Part shown: one piece after another, positions 1 through 9,169 of the stretch
Layout of the letters: each line of letters opens with the position of its first letter
Numbering within the stretch: position 1 is the first letter of the stretch
DNA from: Oxalobacter formigenes
GTDB taxonomy: Bacteria > Pseudomonadota > Gammaproteobacteria > Burkholderiales > Burkholderiaceae_D
Assembly: GCF_027158485.1 (NCBI RefSeq)
Contig: NZ_JAMKYJ010000001.1
Reading direction: 5' to 3' (one strand)
Length of the DNA stretch: 64,000 bases
Position numbers and translations under genes: made by a program
Notes under the pieces: generated by a model
Databases searched by the model: none
Seen by the model: the letters and a program-made list of their open reading frames with translations, nothing else
Told to the model about the DNA's origin: nothing

Positions 1-2
1 GC

Positions 3-305
3 AGCGGGCTGGACAATTATTTCGACAATATCTTCGTATCCGAGGAAATCGGCCACCAGAAACCGAGCCGGGATTACTTTTCCGCTGTCTTCAAGTCTAT
101 CGGCCAGTTCGACCCGTCCCGTACGCTGATCGTCGGCGATTCGCTGACATCCGACATACAGGGCGGCAAAAACACCGGGATCGATACCTGCTGGTACAAC
201 CCGTCCGGCAAAATAGCTGAACCGGCCCTGAAAGCCGATTATGACATCCGCAAGCTCGATGAACTCTTGCCCATACTGGAGAAAAGCGTTGCGGAAATAC
301 GGTGA
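3..305 (+). CDS. HAD-family (YjjG-like) pyrimidine nucleotidase, 3' part
   Basis: The gene enters from the left edge, so only the last 100 codons are present. The frame reads SGLDNYFDNIF, then SEEIGHQKP, then GDSLTSDIQGGKNTGIDTCW and a stop. This matches the C-terminal half of YjjG/YfnB-type haloacid dehalogenase hydrolases. The lysine of QKP is motif III, and the GDS..SD acidic motif IV binds Mg2+. Family members dephosphorylate pyrimidine nucleoside monophosphates, including non-canonical ones, in the cytoplasm. The nucleophile motif (DxD) lies outside the window, so substrate and start cannot be judged. Confidence 0.8.
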   Translation, partial: SGLDNYFDNIFVSEEIGHQKPSRDYFSAVFKSIGQFDPSRTLIVGDSLTSDIQGGKNTGIDTCWYNPSGKIAEPALKADYDIRKLDELLPILEKSVAEIR

Positions 306-428
306 AGACAAGCGAAAACGGCTGCTCCATCCTTTGACACAGCAGGCACAACTCGCCTGAGATGACAGACGTCATTGAACAGGCATGAGACTGAAAACCC
401 ATCCCTCAAAGGCAAAACAAGACCATCC

Positions 429-1775
429 ATGAGCCAGCCGACAAGCTACCCTGACCATTACCGCAAACTGATCACACTGGGCGTCCCGATCATCATCGGA
501 CAGATCGGCATGATCATCCTCGGCTTTGCCGACACCATCATGATCGGGCACCACAGCACGGAAGAACTCGGCGCAGCCAGCTTCGTGAACAACCTGTTCA
601 ACCTCGTCATTATCGGCAGCACCGGCTTTTCCTATGGCCTGACCCCTGTGATCGGCCAGCTCTTCGGCCATAACGACCGGTCCGCCATCGGTGGCAAGCT
701 CAAAAACGCCCTATTGGCCAATTTCATTGTCGCCCTCGTCTTCATACTGGGCATGACCGTACTGTTCTTCAACATCGACAACCTGAACCAGCCTGCCGAA
801 CTCATCCCCCTGATCAAGCCGTATTACCTCGTCCTGCTCGGCTCGCTCATCTTCATCCTGCTGTTCAACGCTTTCAAGCAATTCGCCGACGGCATCATGG
901 ACACGAGGACGTCCATGTGGATTCTGCTCATCGGCAACCTGATCCACATCGTCCTGAACTACGCCCTGATTTACGGCGCGGCAGGCCTGCCGGAACTCGG
1001 CCTCTTCGGTGCGGGCATCTCCACCCTCTTCTCGCGCTTTCTGATGATGGCGATCTTCATTGGCATCTTCCTTTACCTGCCCCGCTACCGCGAATACAGA
1101 CAAGGGTTTTTCTGCTCGCATTTCAACCGTGCCGACTTCCGCCAGCTCAATGCGATGGGCTGGCCGCTCGCCCTGCAAATGGGTATGGAAACCGCTTCGT
1201 TTTCCCTGACCACCATCATGGTCGGCTGGATTTCCACCATAGCGCTGGCCGCCCATCAGGTCATGCTGACGATCTCCACCATTTTCTTCATGATGTACTA
1301 CGGCATGGGCGCGGCCACGGCCATCCGGGTCGCGTATTACAAGGGGCAGGAAAACCTGCCCGACTTGCGCCGCGCCGCCTTTTCAGGCTTTCACCTCATC
1401 ATGGTCATGGCCGTCATCGCCACCGGCATCTTCTGGCAGTTCCGCCACAGCATCGGAACCCTGTTCACCGACAACACCCTTGTCACGGCCACCGTCGCCA
1501 GCCTCTTCATCCCCATGATGATCTACCAGTTCGGCGACGCCCTGCAAATCGCTTTCGCCAACTCACTGCGCGGCATTTCAGACGTAAAAATCATGATGGT
1601 CTTTTCATTCATCGCCTACTTTGTCATCTCGCTGTCCGCCAGCTACGTCTTCGGCTTCGTGCTCGGTTACGGCATCGTCGGCATCTGGATGGCCTTCCCG
1701 TTCGGGCTGACCAGCGCGGGCATCATGTTCTGGCTGCGCTTCCTCTGTAAAACCCGCAAGCCTTTAGCGAAATGA
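429..1775 (+). CDS. MATE family multidrug/Na+ efflux transporter (NorM-like)
   Basis: The protein is 448 aa and almost wholly hydrophobic, with about twelve membrane helices, as expected for the MATE fold of two six-helix halves. Typical features are the N-terminal GVPIIIGQIG, FADTIMIGHHS and the helix-7 region GWPLALQMGMET. Family members export cationic drugs or metabolites in exchange for Na+ or H+ across the inner membrane. I chose the ATG at 429 because the frame extends upstream only through a TTG. It stands alone on the plus strand after the HAD gene. Substrate is unknown. Confidence 0.85.
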   Translation: MSQPTSYPDHYRKLITLGVPIIIGQIGMIILGFADTIMIGHHSTEELGAASFVNNLFNLVIIGSTGFSYGLTPVIGQLFGHNDRSAIGGKLKNALLANFIVALVFILGMTVLFFNIDNLNQPAELIPLIKPYYLVLLGSLIFILLFNAFKQFADGIMDTRTSMWILLIGNLIHIVLNYALIYGAAGLPELGLFGAGISTLFSRFLMMAIFIGIFLYLPRYREYRQGFFCSHFNRADFRQLNAMGWPLALQMGMETASFSLTTIMVGWISTIALAAHQVMLTISTIFFMMYYGMGAATAIRVAYYKGQENLPDLRRAAFSGFHLIMVMAVIATGIFWQFRHSIGTLFTDNTLVTATVASLFIPMMIYQFGDALQIAFANSLRGISDVKIMMVFSFIAYFVISLSASYVFGFVLGYGIVGIWMAFPFGLTSAGIMFWLRFLCKTRKPLAK

Positions 1776-1884
1776 TCATAAAACCGTTATAAATCAATAT
1801 CTTGCCGATAGCAGCCAATCCGAAAATCGCCTAGAATAGGCACATGACCAATTTCTCCGGCTTTTTGCCGGGAAGAGAACAAGG

Positions 1885-2175
1885 ATGGAAAAGAAACTCC
1901 TGTTGATAGCCGCCACATTTCTGGCAAAACTCGTCTGGCGATTCGGGAAAATAAGCTCAGGCCCCTTGCGCCTGATCGTCTTCTGGATCGTTCAGGCGTT
2001 CGTCATGGCGATGTTCAGGCTCATCCGGAAAACCATTACCGAAAAACGCCCCTTCAAAACCGGTCAGGAACCCGCCTTTTCCGCTGCTGGAGGACAGGCG
2101 AGAAACTCGCAGGCATCCTTTTCCTCTCGCGTGCGCGAGAACGCTGGCAGGCTCTGCCAGATACGGCGCCCATAA
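1885..2175 (+). CDS. small hypothetical membrane protein overlapping the 3' end of the helicase gene
   Basis: The 96-aa frame has a plausible ribosome-binding site (AAGAGAACAAGG) just before the ATG. The first 50 residues are basic and hydrophobic with one or two likely membrane segments (for example LRLIVFWIVQAFVMAMF). The last 37 codons are antisense to the end of the convergent dinG-like gene and are low in information (rich in S, R, A and Q). The true protein may therefore be a short membrane peptide with a non-conserved tail. I do not recognise a family. Confidence 0.4.
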   Translation: MEKKLLLIAATFLAKLVWRFGKISSGPLRLIVFWIVQAFVMAMFRLIRKTITEKRPFKTGQEPAFSAAGGQARNSQASFSSRVRENAGRLCQIRRP

Positions 2176-4079
2176 GACTTGGATATCAGGCGGGGATCGC
2201 AGATCATCAGAACCCCCCTGTCCCGTTCGTCACGAATCAGGCGCCCTGCGCCCTGTTTCAGGCTCATGATCGCTTCGGGCAGCTGGAAATCCATGAAGCC
2301 GTTGCCGCCATCCTTTTCCAGCGCCTTGATGCGGGCAGACAAAACGGGATCATCCGGCGGTGCGAACGGCAGCTTGTCCACGACGACAAGTGAGAGGGCA
2401 TCCCCCCGGACGTCAACCCCTTCCCAGAAACTCTGGCTGCCGACCAGAACACCGTTTCCGGATCGCCGGAAGCGTTCCAGAAGATCGGTCTTGCCTGATT
2501 CTCCCTGAACGAAAAGCGGAAACGGCAATTCCTTTTCCCTGAAGATTTCCCGCAAGCGTTCAGCAATCCGGTTCACCGCCCGCAAGGTCGTACAGAGAAT
2601 GAACGCCCCGCCCCCCGCCGCCTCGATCAGCGGCATGGCGGCCTCGATCACGGCATCCGAATAATCAGGCGATTGCGGCAATGGCATTGTCCGGGGAACG
2701 TATAAAAGGGCATGCTCGCCGTAATTGAACGGGCTTGGCCATGTTCTCGATTCTGCTTCCGAGAGCCCCATACGGGAAGCGAAATACGTAAAATCCTGCT
2801 TGATCGCCAGCGTCGCCGAGGTGAAAATCCACGCGCGTGGCGTGCCTTCCCGCTGCTTGTTGAACACTTCCGCAATCGACAACGGCGTCAGGTGCAACTG
2901 AAGCGAGAGGCCGAAGGTTTCGACCCAGAGCACGTCTTCCGTCTTTTCCTCACCCTTTGCCAGAGAAAGCCATTTCCGGATGAACGCCCCCATTTCCGCG
3001 CACCGCATGCGACAGGTTTCCAGTAATTCGGAGCGCTGTGCCTGCGCTTTCAACGGTTCATTCAATTCCTGCAAGGCACCTCTCAGTGCCTCGACTGCCG
3101 CGATGAATTTATCCTGTTTCGCAATCTGGTGAACCGCCTGCCGGGTCATGCCTTCCGGCAGAGTCAGCCGCAAGTCCTTCGACGCCTTGTCCAGCTTGCC
3201 GACCAGCTCGACCCAGTCCGCCCCGTCACGTGCCTGCGCCAGTCCCTCCACCTGCGTATCCCGACACAATTCATGAATCTGGCTCGTCGAAAAAAACTCG
3301 CCAAAAAACGTCGTCGCCGTATCGGGCAACTGGTGCGCCTCGTCGAAAACGACTGTATTCGCCATCGGCAAGAGTTCGGCGACCCCGGTATCTTTCAGGA
3401 CCAGATCGGCAAAAAAGAGATGATGGTTCACGACGACGACATCCGCCTGCTGTGCCGCCTTGCGCGCCTTCATGACAAAACAATCCTGATAATGCGGGCA
3501 TTCCATCCCCGGACAGTTTTCCTTCGTCGACGTCACCAGCCCCCAGATCGACGCCGTTTCCGGCACGCTCGCCAGATCGGATTTGTCACCGGTATCGGTC
3601 ATTTTGGCGAACTTGACGATCTCGCGCAGATACACCGTATCCGCCTTCGTCGCCATACGTCCGTATTCAGCCGTGCGCGCCAGATGCAAATGGCAAACGT
3701 AATTGGAACGCCCTTTCAAGAGCGCGACCGTAACCGGCGAAACAAGTGCTTTTCTGACAGTCGGAATGTCCCGGAGAAAAAGCTGGTCCTGCAAATTGCG
3801 CGTTCCGGTCGAAATGATGACCTTGCCACCCCACATCAGTGCCGGAACCAGATAGGCAAAGGTCTTGCCCGTTCCCGTCCCCGCTTCGGCCACCAGCGTC
3901 TCGCAACGGACAATCGCCTTTGCGATGGCCTGCGCCATCTCGAGCTGCATCGGCCGTCCGTTATATCCGTTGACCACTTTGGCGAATGGGCCATCCGGCC
4001 CCATCAGGCGAACGAGATCCTCCTCATATACCTTGAGGTCGTCTGAATAGACGAGATGGGCAGGTGAATCCGAATCCAA
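2064..4079 (-). CDS. ATP-dependent DNA helicase, DinG/YoaA (XPD-like) family
   Basis: This 671-aa superfamily 2 helicase has Walker A GTGTGKT at residues 67-73, a DEAH box (VFDEAHQLPD) near 245, and a C-terminal QGAGRLIRDERDRGV motif VI. Between motifs I and II, cysteines in NYVCHLH and ENCPGMECPHYQDC are placed like the four ligands of the XPD-type Fe-S cluster. Relatives unwind D-loops, R-loops and damaged forks with 5'-3' polarity, using ATP. It is transcribed alone on the minus strand. Its last 112 bp overlap a small convergent frame. The sequence does not separate DinG from YoaA with certainty. Confidence 0.9.
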   Translation of the reverse strand: MDSDSPAHLVYSDDLKVYEEDLVRLMGPDGPFAKVVNGYNGRPMQLEMAQAIAKAIVRCETLVAEAGTGTGKTFAYLVPALMWGGKVIISTGTRNLQDQLFLRDIPTVRKALVSPVTVALLKGRSNYVCHLHLARTAEYGRMATKADTVYLREIVKFAKMTDTGDKSDLASVPETASIWGLVTSTKENCPGMECPHYQDCFVMKARKAAQQADVVVVNHHLFFADLVLKDTGVAELLPMANTVVFDEAHQLPDTATTFFGEFFSTSQIHELCRDTQVEGLAQARDGADWVELVGKLDKASKDLRLTLPEGMTRQAVHQIAKQDKFIAAVEALRGALQELNEPLKAQAQRSELLETCRMRCAEMGAFIRKWLSLAKGEEKTEDVLWVETFGLSLQLHLTPLSIAEVFNKQREGTPRAWIFTSATLAIKQDFTYFASRMGLSEAESRTWPSPFNYGEHALLYVPRTMPLPQSPDYSDAVIEAAMPLIEAAGGGAFILCTTLRAVNRIAERLREIFREKELPFPLFVQGESGKTDLLERFRRSGNGVLVGSQSFWEGVDVRGDALSLVVVDKLPFAPPDDPVLSARIKALEKDGGNGFMDFQLPEAIMSLKQGAGRLIRDERDRGVLMICDPRLISKSYGRRIWQSLPAFSRTREEKDACEFLACPPAAEKAGS

Positions 4080-4363
4080 GAAACGCTCCAGAAACTGTCA
4101 GAAAGGCCTGTATATCGAGACAAAACGGAAGTAACGCGACAGGCATGAAAAAACAGCTGCCATTTTACCCCATGATGTCCTGCCTGCCTTCCCCGGCGTC
4201 GTGCCGAAAACAGACACTTCCGCTTCCGATGATGGAAAGTTGTCAAAATGTAATCTAGAATATCTCCTGAAAACAATAACTTGCGAACTTTAAAAAGCGT
4301 GTGTTTCCTGTTTTGGCTGAAAAAACCTCATCTCCGACACGTCACAGCAAAGGAAATCCCTGA

Positions 4364-4600
4364 GTGAAAAAAATTAAATACTGTATTGCCTTGTTGCCGG
4401 TATTTCTCCTTTCCGGTTGCTTTGTGACCAGCAAGGCACCATCGTGCGGATGAAATCCGAACGCGAAAACCATAACCGGCAGATCCGTGAATGGACAAGC
4501 AATATGAACCATCCTGGTCGCCAGATCCAGTCCTCTGGACGACAATTCCCACGTTTACCGGACCCCGGAAGAAGCATATAACGATTTCGGGCATGGTTAT
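4364..4600 (+). pseudogene. degenerate lipoprotein, first of a tandem family of three
   Basis: A GTG start behind AAGGAAAT opens a short lipoprotein signal (VKKIKYCIALLPVFLLSGC) that stops at codon 30. Beyond it, two other frames carry remnants of the same family. One reads NRQIREWTSNMNH, like the IRNWTKSTRQL region of the next gene. The other reads VARSSPLDDNS...EEAYNDF, matching VARSSCYSRVV...QEAYKFY of the third copy. Internal sequence has been lost and at least two frameshifts gained. I read it as a dead paralogue, though the short signal peptide could still be translated. Confidence 0.6.
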
Positions 4601-4680
4601 AAATGGCCATTCCGGACTGGATTGCAGGCAAAGCCTGTCCGGACAGGCTTTGCAAGGATTTCAGGTAAAAACACATTAAA

Positions 4681-5166
4681 ATGAAAAAAAACGCTTACGC
4701 CATCATTCTGGCATCCACCCTCCTCACAGGATGTGCAAGCATTGAGGATTTCAGGAAAATGACGCCTGACGAGCGCGCAAACATGGTTTGTGAAGCCGAC
4801 AGCAGACTGAGACAACTCCGGAAAGAAAAAGACCTGCTAACGCAATCCATCCAGTCCTCACAAGAAGCCCTTTCCCGGGGATACAGGCTGCACAGGGAAT
4901 GCAAGGACATCGAGGTATATGGCGATTCGACCACCGTCTGCAAGGAAACACGCGGGAAAACCATCTGCAAGGAACACCGGCCTGTTTCGACCAGAACGGA
5001 ATGCAATGACATTCCTGTTGCCATCGATTCGAAACTGGAAAAAGAAAACATCCGGAACTGGACAAAAAGCACCCGGCAACTCGACAAGGAAACCCGTTCC
5101 GTCCGGACTGCCTGTTATTCCCGCATCGTCAAAATGACGCCAGAACAGGCGTATGAACATTATTGA
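4681..5166 (+). CDS. hypothetical lipoprotein, tandem family member 2
   Basis: The 161-aa protein has a lipoprotein signal peptide ending in the lipobox LLTGC (acylated Cys about residue 18). It continues ASIEDFRKMTPDERANMVCE, then a charged region likely to be a coiled coil, with a conserved ending CYSRIVKMTPEQAY. Several paired cysteines (CKDIE, TVCKET, TICKE, TECND) suggest periplasmic disulfides. The next gene shares its start, end and spacing, so the two arose by duplication. Likely anchored in the outer or inner membrane facing the periplasm. Function unknown. Confidence 0.7.
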   Translation: MKKNAYAIILASTLLTGCASIEDFRKMTPDERANMVCEADSRLRQLRKEKDLLTQSIQSSQEALSRGYRLHRECKDIEVYGDSTTVCKETRGKTICKEHRPVSTRTECNDIPVAIDSKLEKENIRNWTKSTRQLDKETRSVRTACYSRIVKMTPEQAYEHY

Positions 5167-5375
5167 CGGCACACCTGATCCTGTAAAAACAAATCCCGCT
5201 GCCAGCCCCTGCCATCCGCGATGGGGAGCGTTCCCTTTTTCACCCCGGAATTAAAAAAACATCAAGCCATCAGTATGGACAATCCCATATGCTGTATCAC
5301 CTGTCTTTTCGTTTCAATCATGAAACCAGGCTGAAAACCATAGCTGTTGTTACGCCACATCCGGAGAAACCGAAA

Positions 5376-5822
5376 ATGAAAACAAGCTCTTATTGCATTT
5401 TCTTGCCACTGTTATTCCTTTTCGGTTGCACGACAGTACAGGATTTCAGGGAAATGACGCCAGAACAAAGGGCAAAAGCAGTATGCGAGGAAGAGGCAAC
5501 GGTCAAACGCCTCAAAAATGAAAGAAATGACATGGCATGGAATATCGAATCCGCACAGGAAGAAATGCTTCGCGGATACACTTTCGACGAGGGATGCCAG
5601 CCATTCGCCTCTTCCGGTAATTTCGACAGCAATCCGGGCCCGTATTGCGACAATTTCACGATGCCAGCCAATCCCGGCACACAAAAGCAGGAACTCGAAA
5701 ACTGGAAAGCGACACTGAACCGGCTTGATAATGAGCTTCAGGTTGCCCGCTCATCCTGTTATTCGCGCGTGGTCAACATGACGCAGCAAGAAGCCTACAA
5801 ATTCTATTGCGGCGACAATTGA
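5376..5822 (+). CDS. hypothetical lipoprotein, tandem family member 3
   Basis: The 148-aa protein starts at the ATG at 5376, preceded by GGAGA. The upstream extension to 5289 lacks such a site and would bury the signal peptide. The signal ends at LFGC, followed by TTVQDFREMTPEQRAKAVCEEE, nearly identical in plan to the preceding lipoprotein. It shares the C-terminal VARSSCYSRVVNMTQQEAY block. The central cysteine-rich segment is different and shorter. Function unknown; the pair probably faces the periplasm. Confidence 0.7.
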   Translation: MKTSSYCIFLPLLFLFGCTTVQDFREMTPEQRAKAVCEEEATVKRLKNERNDMAWNIESAQEEMLRGYTFDEGCQPFASSGNFDSNPGPYCDNFTMPANPGTQKQELENWKATLNRLDNELQVARSSCYSRVVNMTQQEAYKFYCGDN

Positions 5823-5973
5823 ACTTGCAAGAACATTCTTTGGCATCATTGACGAACCGGTGAATGACCAAACCGGTTCAGCTCCTTTGTGACGTGCAGA
5901 CACAATCGATAAATCGAACCAGATTCAAAAATTGAGAGCCAGGCTGTCTCTGACAGTTGATCGGACAAACGGT

Positions 5974-8010
5974 TTATTCTTTATCATTTAACAGCGGGAT
6001 CTTCTCAACTACTTTTTTTGCACCCCAGTAACTTAAATGGGGTCCGCCATTGTAATAGCCCCCTTCCTTGCCGATGATTTTGCAGTGATGTGGTGAATCA
6101 CAGAAAATGTCCGTTTGCCTGACCTTGTACAAATTTTTCTGGTCGGGAATATACCTGTCGAGTCTGGCATTATATTTCATCGCCTCCTCATACACTCCAC
6201 CTTCGGAATACGTTACAGGCAAATCAGCCGATTTATGTTTTCTCATCCATGTCGTTACTGTTTTCTCCACACTCTGCCCCGGGTTTACCGGCATATAAAT
6301 GAGTGTAACCTTATGTCCCAAAGACAACAGGGCCTTGATATTGTCCGCATAAGATTGCCATATTTCATCCTCTGCAGATGGATCGATCGTCCCTCCAGCG
6401 AAGCCGTCCCGGGCTTTTCCGACAGGATCGTCGAGTCTGGGTTTCCCTTTTACAAAATTATCCAGTGCGGCGGATATCACGATATTCTTCTTATCCTTGA
6501 ATCCCCGAATCGTCTCCCATCTTTTCTCATTCACGATGGAACACTCCGGTGCAGTCCCAAACCACCATTTGGATGAAATAAACGGACACTGTCCATGCGT
6601 CAGGACAATGAGACCTTTATTTTGCTGCATCAGTTTTTCATGCAAGGCATAATCGAGTGAGCCTTCAAAACTGTCGCCAATCGATACCCAGCTTTCATCA
6701 CCGAAACGACAGGCTTCTTCGCTCGTTCTGCCGAAACACATCTGCACCTGCTTGCCTGAAGCAAGATGTGTCCCGGGTTCCGGACTCGTAAGACGTGTGG
6801 ATTCCGGAATTTTGTATATGTCATACAGTTTTTCAAGGCCTGCCAGTTTGTTGCCGAAACCGTCATGTGCAATGGCGGTGAATGCAAATGCACCACAAGC
6901 CGTCCAGACAGCGACGAGAAATCCAAGCTTGAGCGGCCCCATCCGTTTTTTTCTGAAAGGTGATTCGATGAAGCGGTAAGACAACCATGAAAGTACCAGA
7001 CAAACGAGACAGAGCAGGACAAATTGTTCCGTCCGTATGCGTTCATACTTGATATACCGGAAATAAACGAAAAGAGGCTGGTGCCACAGGTAAATGGAAT
7101 AAGAAATGACACCGATGAAAACAACCGGTTTCCACGAAAAAACAAACGTCACACCATCACGGTCGTGAGAAAACAGGATAAACAGGACTGTTCCGAGAAC
7201 CGGTATCAGCGTAATGAATGAAGGATGTGCAACTTTGTCATCAATCAGGAAAAGACCGCCAAGCACAAGCAAAATGCCTGCCATCGGCAACCATCTCCAG
7301 ACAGGATGATTCCGGATTTTCCCAACCAGAACATCCCGTTCGATTAGAACGATAAGACCGCCGAACATCAGTTCCCATGCACGCGTTGGCAACAGATAAA
7401 AGGAAAAATCCGGATAACGGCCGGTTGTCCACTGCGCAAAACAGAGAGAAACAACTGATAAAACCACCAAAATCCAGAATGTATTCGAACGGAAATAACG
7501 ATAAACAAACCAGAAGAAAACCGGATAAAGCATGTAAAACTGCCACTCAACCGCCAGACTCCAGGTATGCAATAATGGTTTGTAAATACTGGAATCCGAC
7601 ATGTAAGCCGTATCGCCATAGAAAAAGAAATTGGAACCAAAATAAAGCGCCGATTTGAGAGACTGCGCAAACTGCATAAGCTCTGCCGGGAAAAGCAGCA
7701 GATAAGCGCCCACTGTGGCAACCCCCAGCACGATGAGAAAAACCGGGATGATTCTTTTTGCCCGCCGGATGTAAAAATCACGGAAAGAAAAAGTCTGGTT
7801 GTCCATGGCAGACTTGATCATTGCCGTAATCAGGAAACCCGACAGAACGAAAAAAACATCGACCCCGAGAAAACCACCCCTGAACAGATTTTGTCGGGTA
7901 AAAAAAGTATGTTCAAAAAGAGGATAGGAAACAAGATTCACATGATAAAAGAGCACAGCAATCACAGCCAGCGCCCTTAATCCATCCAGCTCCTTCCGAT
8001 ACTGCAACAT
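5974..8010 (-). CDS. acyltransferase-3 / SGNH-type O-acetyltransferase (OafA/YrhL-like)
   Basis: The 678-aa protein has two parts. Residues 1-360 hold the acyltransferase-3 membrane domain with the opening motif RKELDGLRALAVIAVLFYH (His 23) and GVDVFFVLSGFLIT. Residues 420-678 form a periplasmic SGNH hydrolase-like domain, with SIGDSFEGSLDY as block I and a late SPHHCKI...HLSYWGA as the D/H block. Such proteins move acetyl groups from the cytoplasm to cell-surface polysaccharide, LPS O-antigen or peptidoglycan. No polysaccharide genes sit beside it, so the acceptor is unknown. It is downstream of rnfD on the same strand but separated by 82 bp. Confidence 0.88.
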   Translation of the reverse strand: MLQYRKELDGLRALAVIAVLFYHVNLVSYPLFEHTFFTRQNLFRGGFLGVDVFFVLSGFLITAMIKSAMDNQTFSFRDFYIRRAKRIIPVFLIVLGVATVGAYLLLFPAELMQFAQSLKSALYFGSNFFFYGDTAYMSDSSIYKPLLHTWSLAVEWQFYMLYPVFFWFVYRYFRSNTFWILVVLSVVSLCFAQWTTGRYPDFSFYLLPTRAWELMFGGLIVLIERDVLVGKIRNHPVWRWLPMAGILLVLGGLFLIDDKVAHPSFITLIPVLGTVLFILFSHDRDGVTFVFSWKPVVFIGVISYSIYLWHQPLFVYFRYIKYERIRTEQFVLLCLVCLVLSWLSYRFIESPFRKKRMGPLKLGFLVAVWTACGAFAFTAIAHDGFGNKLAGLEKLYDIYKIPESTRLTSPEPGTHLASGKQVQMCFGRTSEEACRFGDESWVSIGDSFEGSLDYALHEKLMQQNKGLIVLTHGQCPFISSKWWFGTAPECSIVNEKRWETIRGFKDKKNIVISAALDNFVKGKPRLDDPVGKARDGFAGGTIDPSAEDEIWQSYADNIKALLSLGHKVTLIYMPVNPGQSVEKTVTTWMRKHKSADLPVTYSEGGVYEEAMKYNARLDRYIPDQKNLYKVRQTDIFCDSPHHCKIIGKEGGYYNGGPHLSYWGAKKVVEKIPLLNDKE

Positions 8011-8092
8011 ATAAGCCCCAAAGGTTTAAAAAAAGGAATCATTTTAGCTTATAAGACATAGGCTGAAAACAACTCGGAAATAAACAGATTGT

Positions 8093-9169
8093 TCATTCCA
8101 CAGCAACATCTGGCCGGGGTTGACGCCAGAAAAAACCACCGATGCACCAGACAATATACGCAAAGACCAGATACATGATCCATTCGCGATGATGCAGCCA
8201 GATCACGATACCCGTCGTTGCCAGAATCGCCGCTGTCAGCCCCATCCCCTGAGCGATCCGCGCTGCAAGACGGTTCTTCCCTCCCCACACACGTGGACGG
8301 AATACCCAGTCAACCGGAACGACGAAAGCATTCAACAGGAGAATGGAATAAGACATGTATTCATGCTTCACTCCAAAAGCGATACACATCACTGCAACCG
8401 CACCGATCATGGCGCCGTAATACAGCCGTCCGATGAACGTGGAAGAACTCGTGGGCATATCCGTTGCCATGAAAATGGCGCCGAGCAGCACCCCCGCCAG
8501 TGAAAAACGGTACTCCCCGTCAGGCAGCAGCATGAAAAGCACCGTAAACGACACCGTCAGCGCAACAGGAATATGCCAGCTGATCCGGTTTTTAAGCAGC
8601 AGGTAAACCCCGCCGAGCACCAGCAGGACGACGGAATACTCCCCGATAGCGCCGCTTCCCCTGAAAATCAGGCTGTCCAAAAAGGTGTCCGGCAGCCAGT
8701 CAAGACTGGAAACATGGACGGCATCATACCGGTACCAGATCGCCCCGGAAGTCATGATCGCCGGGAAAAACACCGTCATGAATTCCCGGCCGACCAGTGC
8801 CGGATTGAAACGGTTGCGCCCCAGTCCACCCGCCAGCAACTTCCCGAACAGGACTGCCATCGCCCCGCCGAACGCGACAATATAAAGTGGCGTGAAGGGT
8901 GCCAGCGTGCACGCCAGCAAGGTACCCGTCACCAGCGCGGAACCATCGGAAAGGGACGCCGTCTTGCCGACATAAAGCCGGGAAAACAAAAATTCGGTCG
9001 CAACGGCACTGCCGCAAGCGACGAGAATCACCATAACCGGTTCCATGCCGAACGCCAGCCAGGCCATGAAACAGACCGGCAACAAGGCAAAAAGCACGTC
9101 CGCCATGATTTTTGAAACCGAATCGGTCGTGCGCAAAAAAGGAGGAATTGGCAAGTGTGGTAGCGTCAT
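8093..9169 (-). CDS. rnfD: RnfD-like membrane subunit of ion-translocating electron transport complex
   Basis: The ATG at 9169 overlaps the stop of rnfC as ATGA, so I place the start there rather than at the longer 9262; this gives 358 aa. About nine to ten membrane helices and the family signatures GGLGRNRFNPALVGREF and ATDMPTSSSTF identify RnfD/NqrB/RsxD. In the family this subunit carries a covalent FMN on a Thr in a D-x-x-S-x-A-T context. Here the equivalent stretch appears to read DAVHVSSLD, with Ser in that place, so flavinylation is uncertain. It should work with RnfC in moving electrons between ferredoxin and NAD(H) coupled to ion flow. Confidence 0.85.
   Translation of the reverse strand: MTLPHLPIPPFLRTTDSVSKIMADVLFALLPVCFMAWLAFGMEPVMVILVACGSAVATEFLFSRLYVGKTASLSDGSALVTGTLLACTLAPFTPLYIVAFGGAMAVLFGKLLAGGLGRNRFNPALVGREFMTVFFPAIMTSGAIWYRYDAVHVSSLDWLPDTFLDSLIFRGSGAIGEYSVVLLVLGGVYLLLKNRISWHIPVALTVSFTVLFMLLPDGEYRFSLAGVLLGAIFMATDMPTSSSTFIGRLYYGAMIGAVAVMCIAFGVKHEYMSYSILLLNAFVVPVDWVFRPRVWGGKNRLAARIAQGMGLTAAILATTGIVIWLHHREWIMYLVFAYIVWCIGGFFWRQPRPDVAVE

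Noticed and set aside
3129..4046. 305-codon plus-strand frame inside the helicase gene
   Set aside because: Antisense to a well-supported DinG-like helicase; basic composition without motifs.
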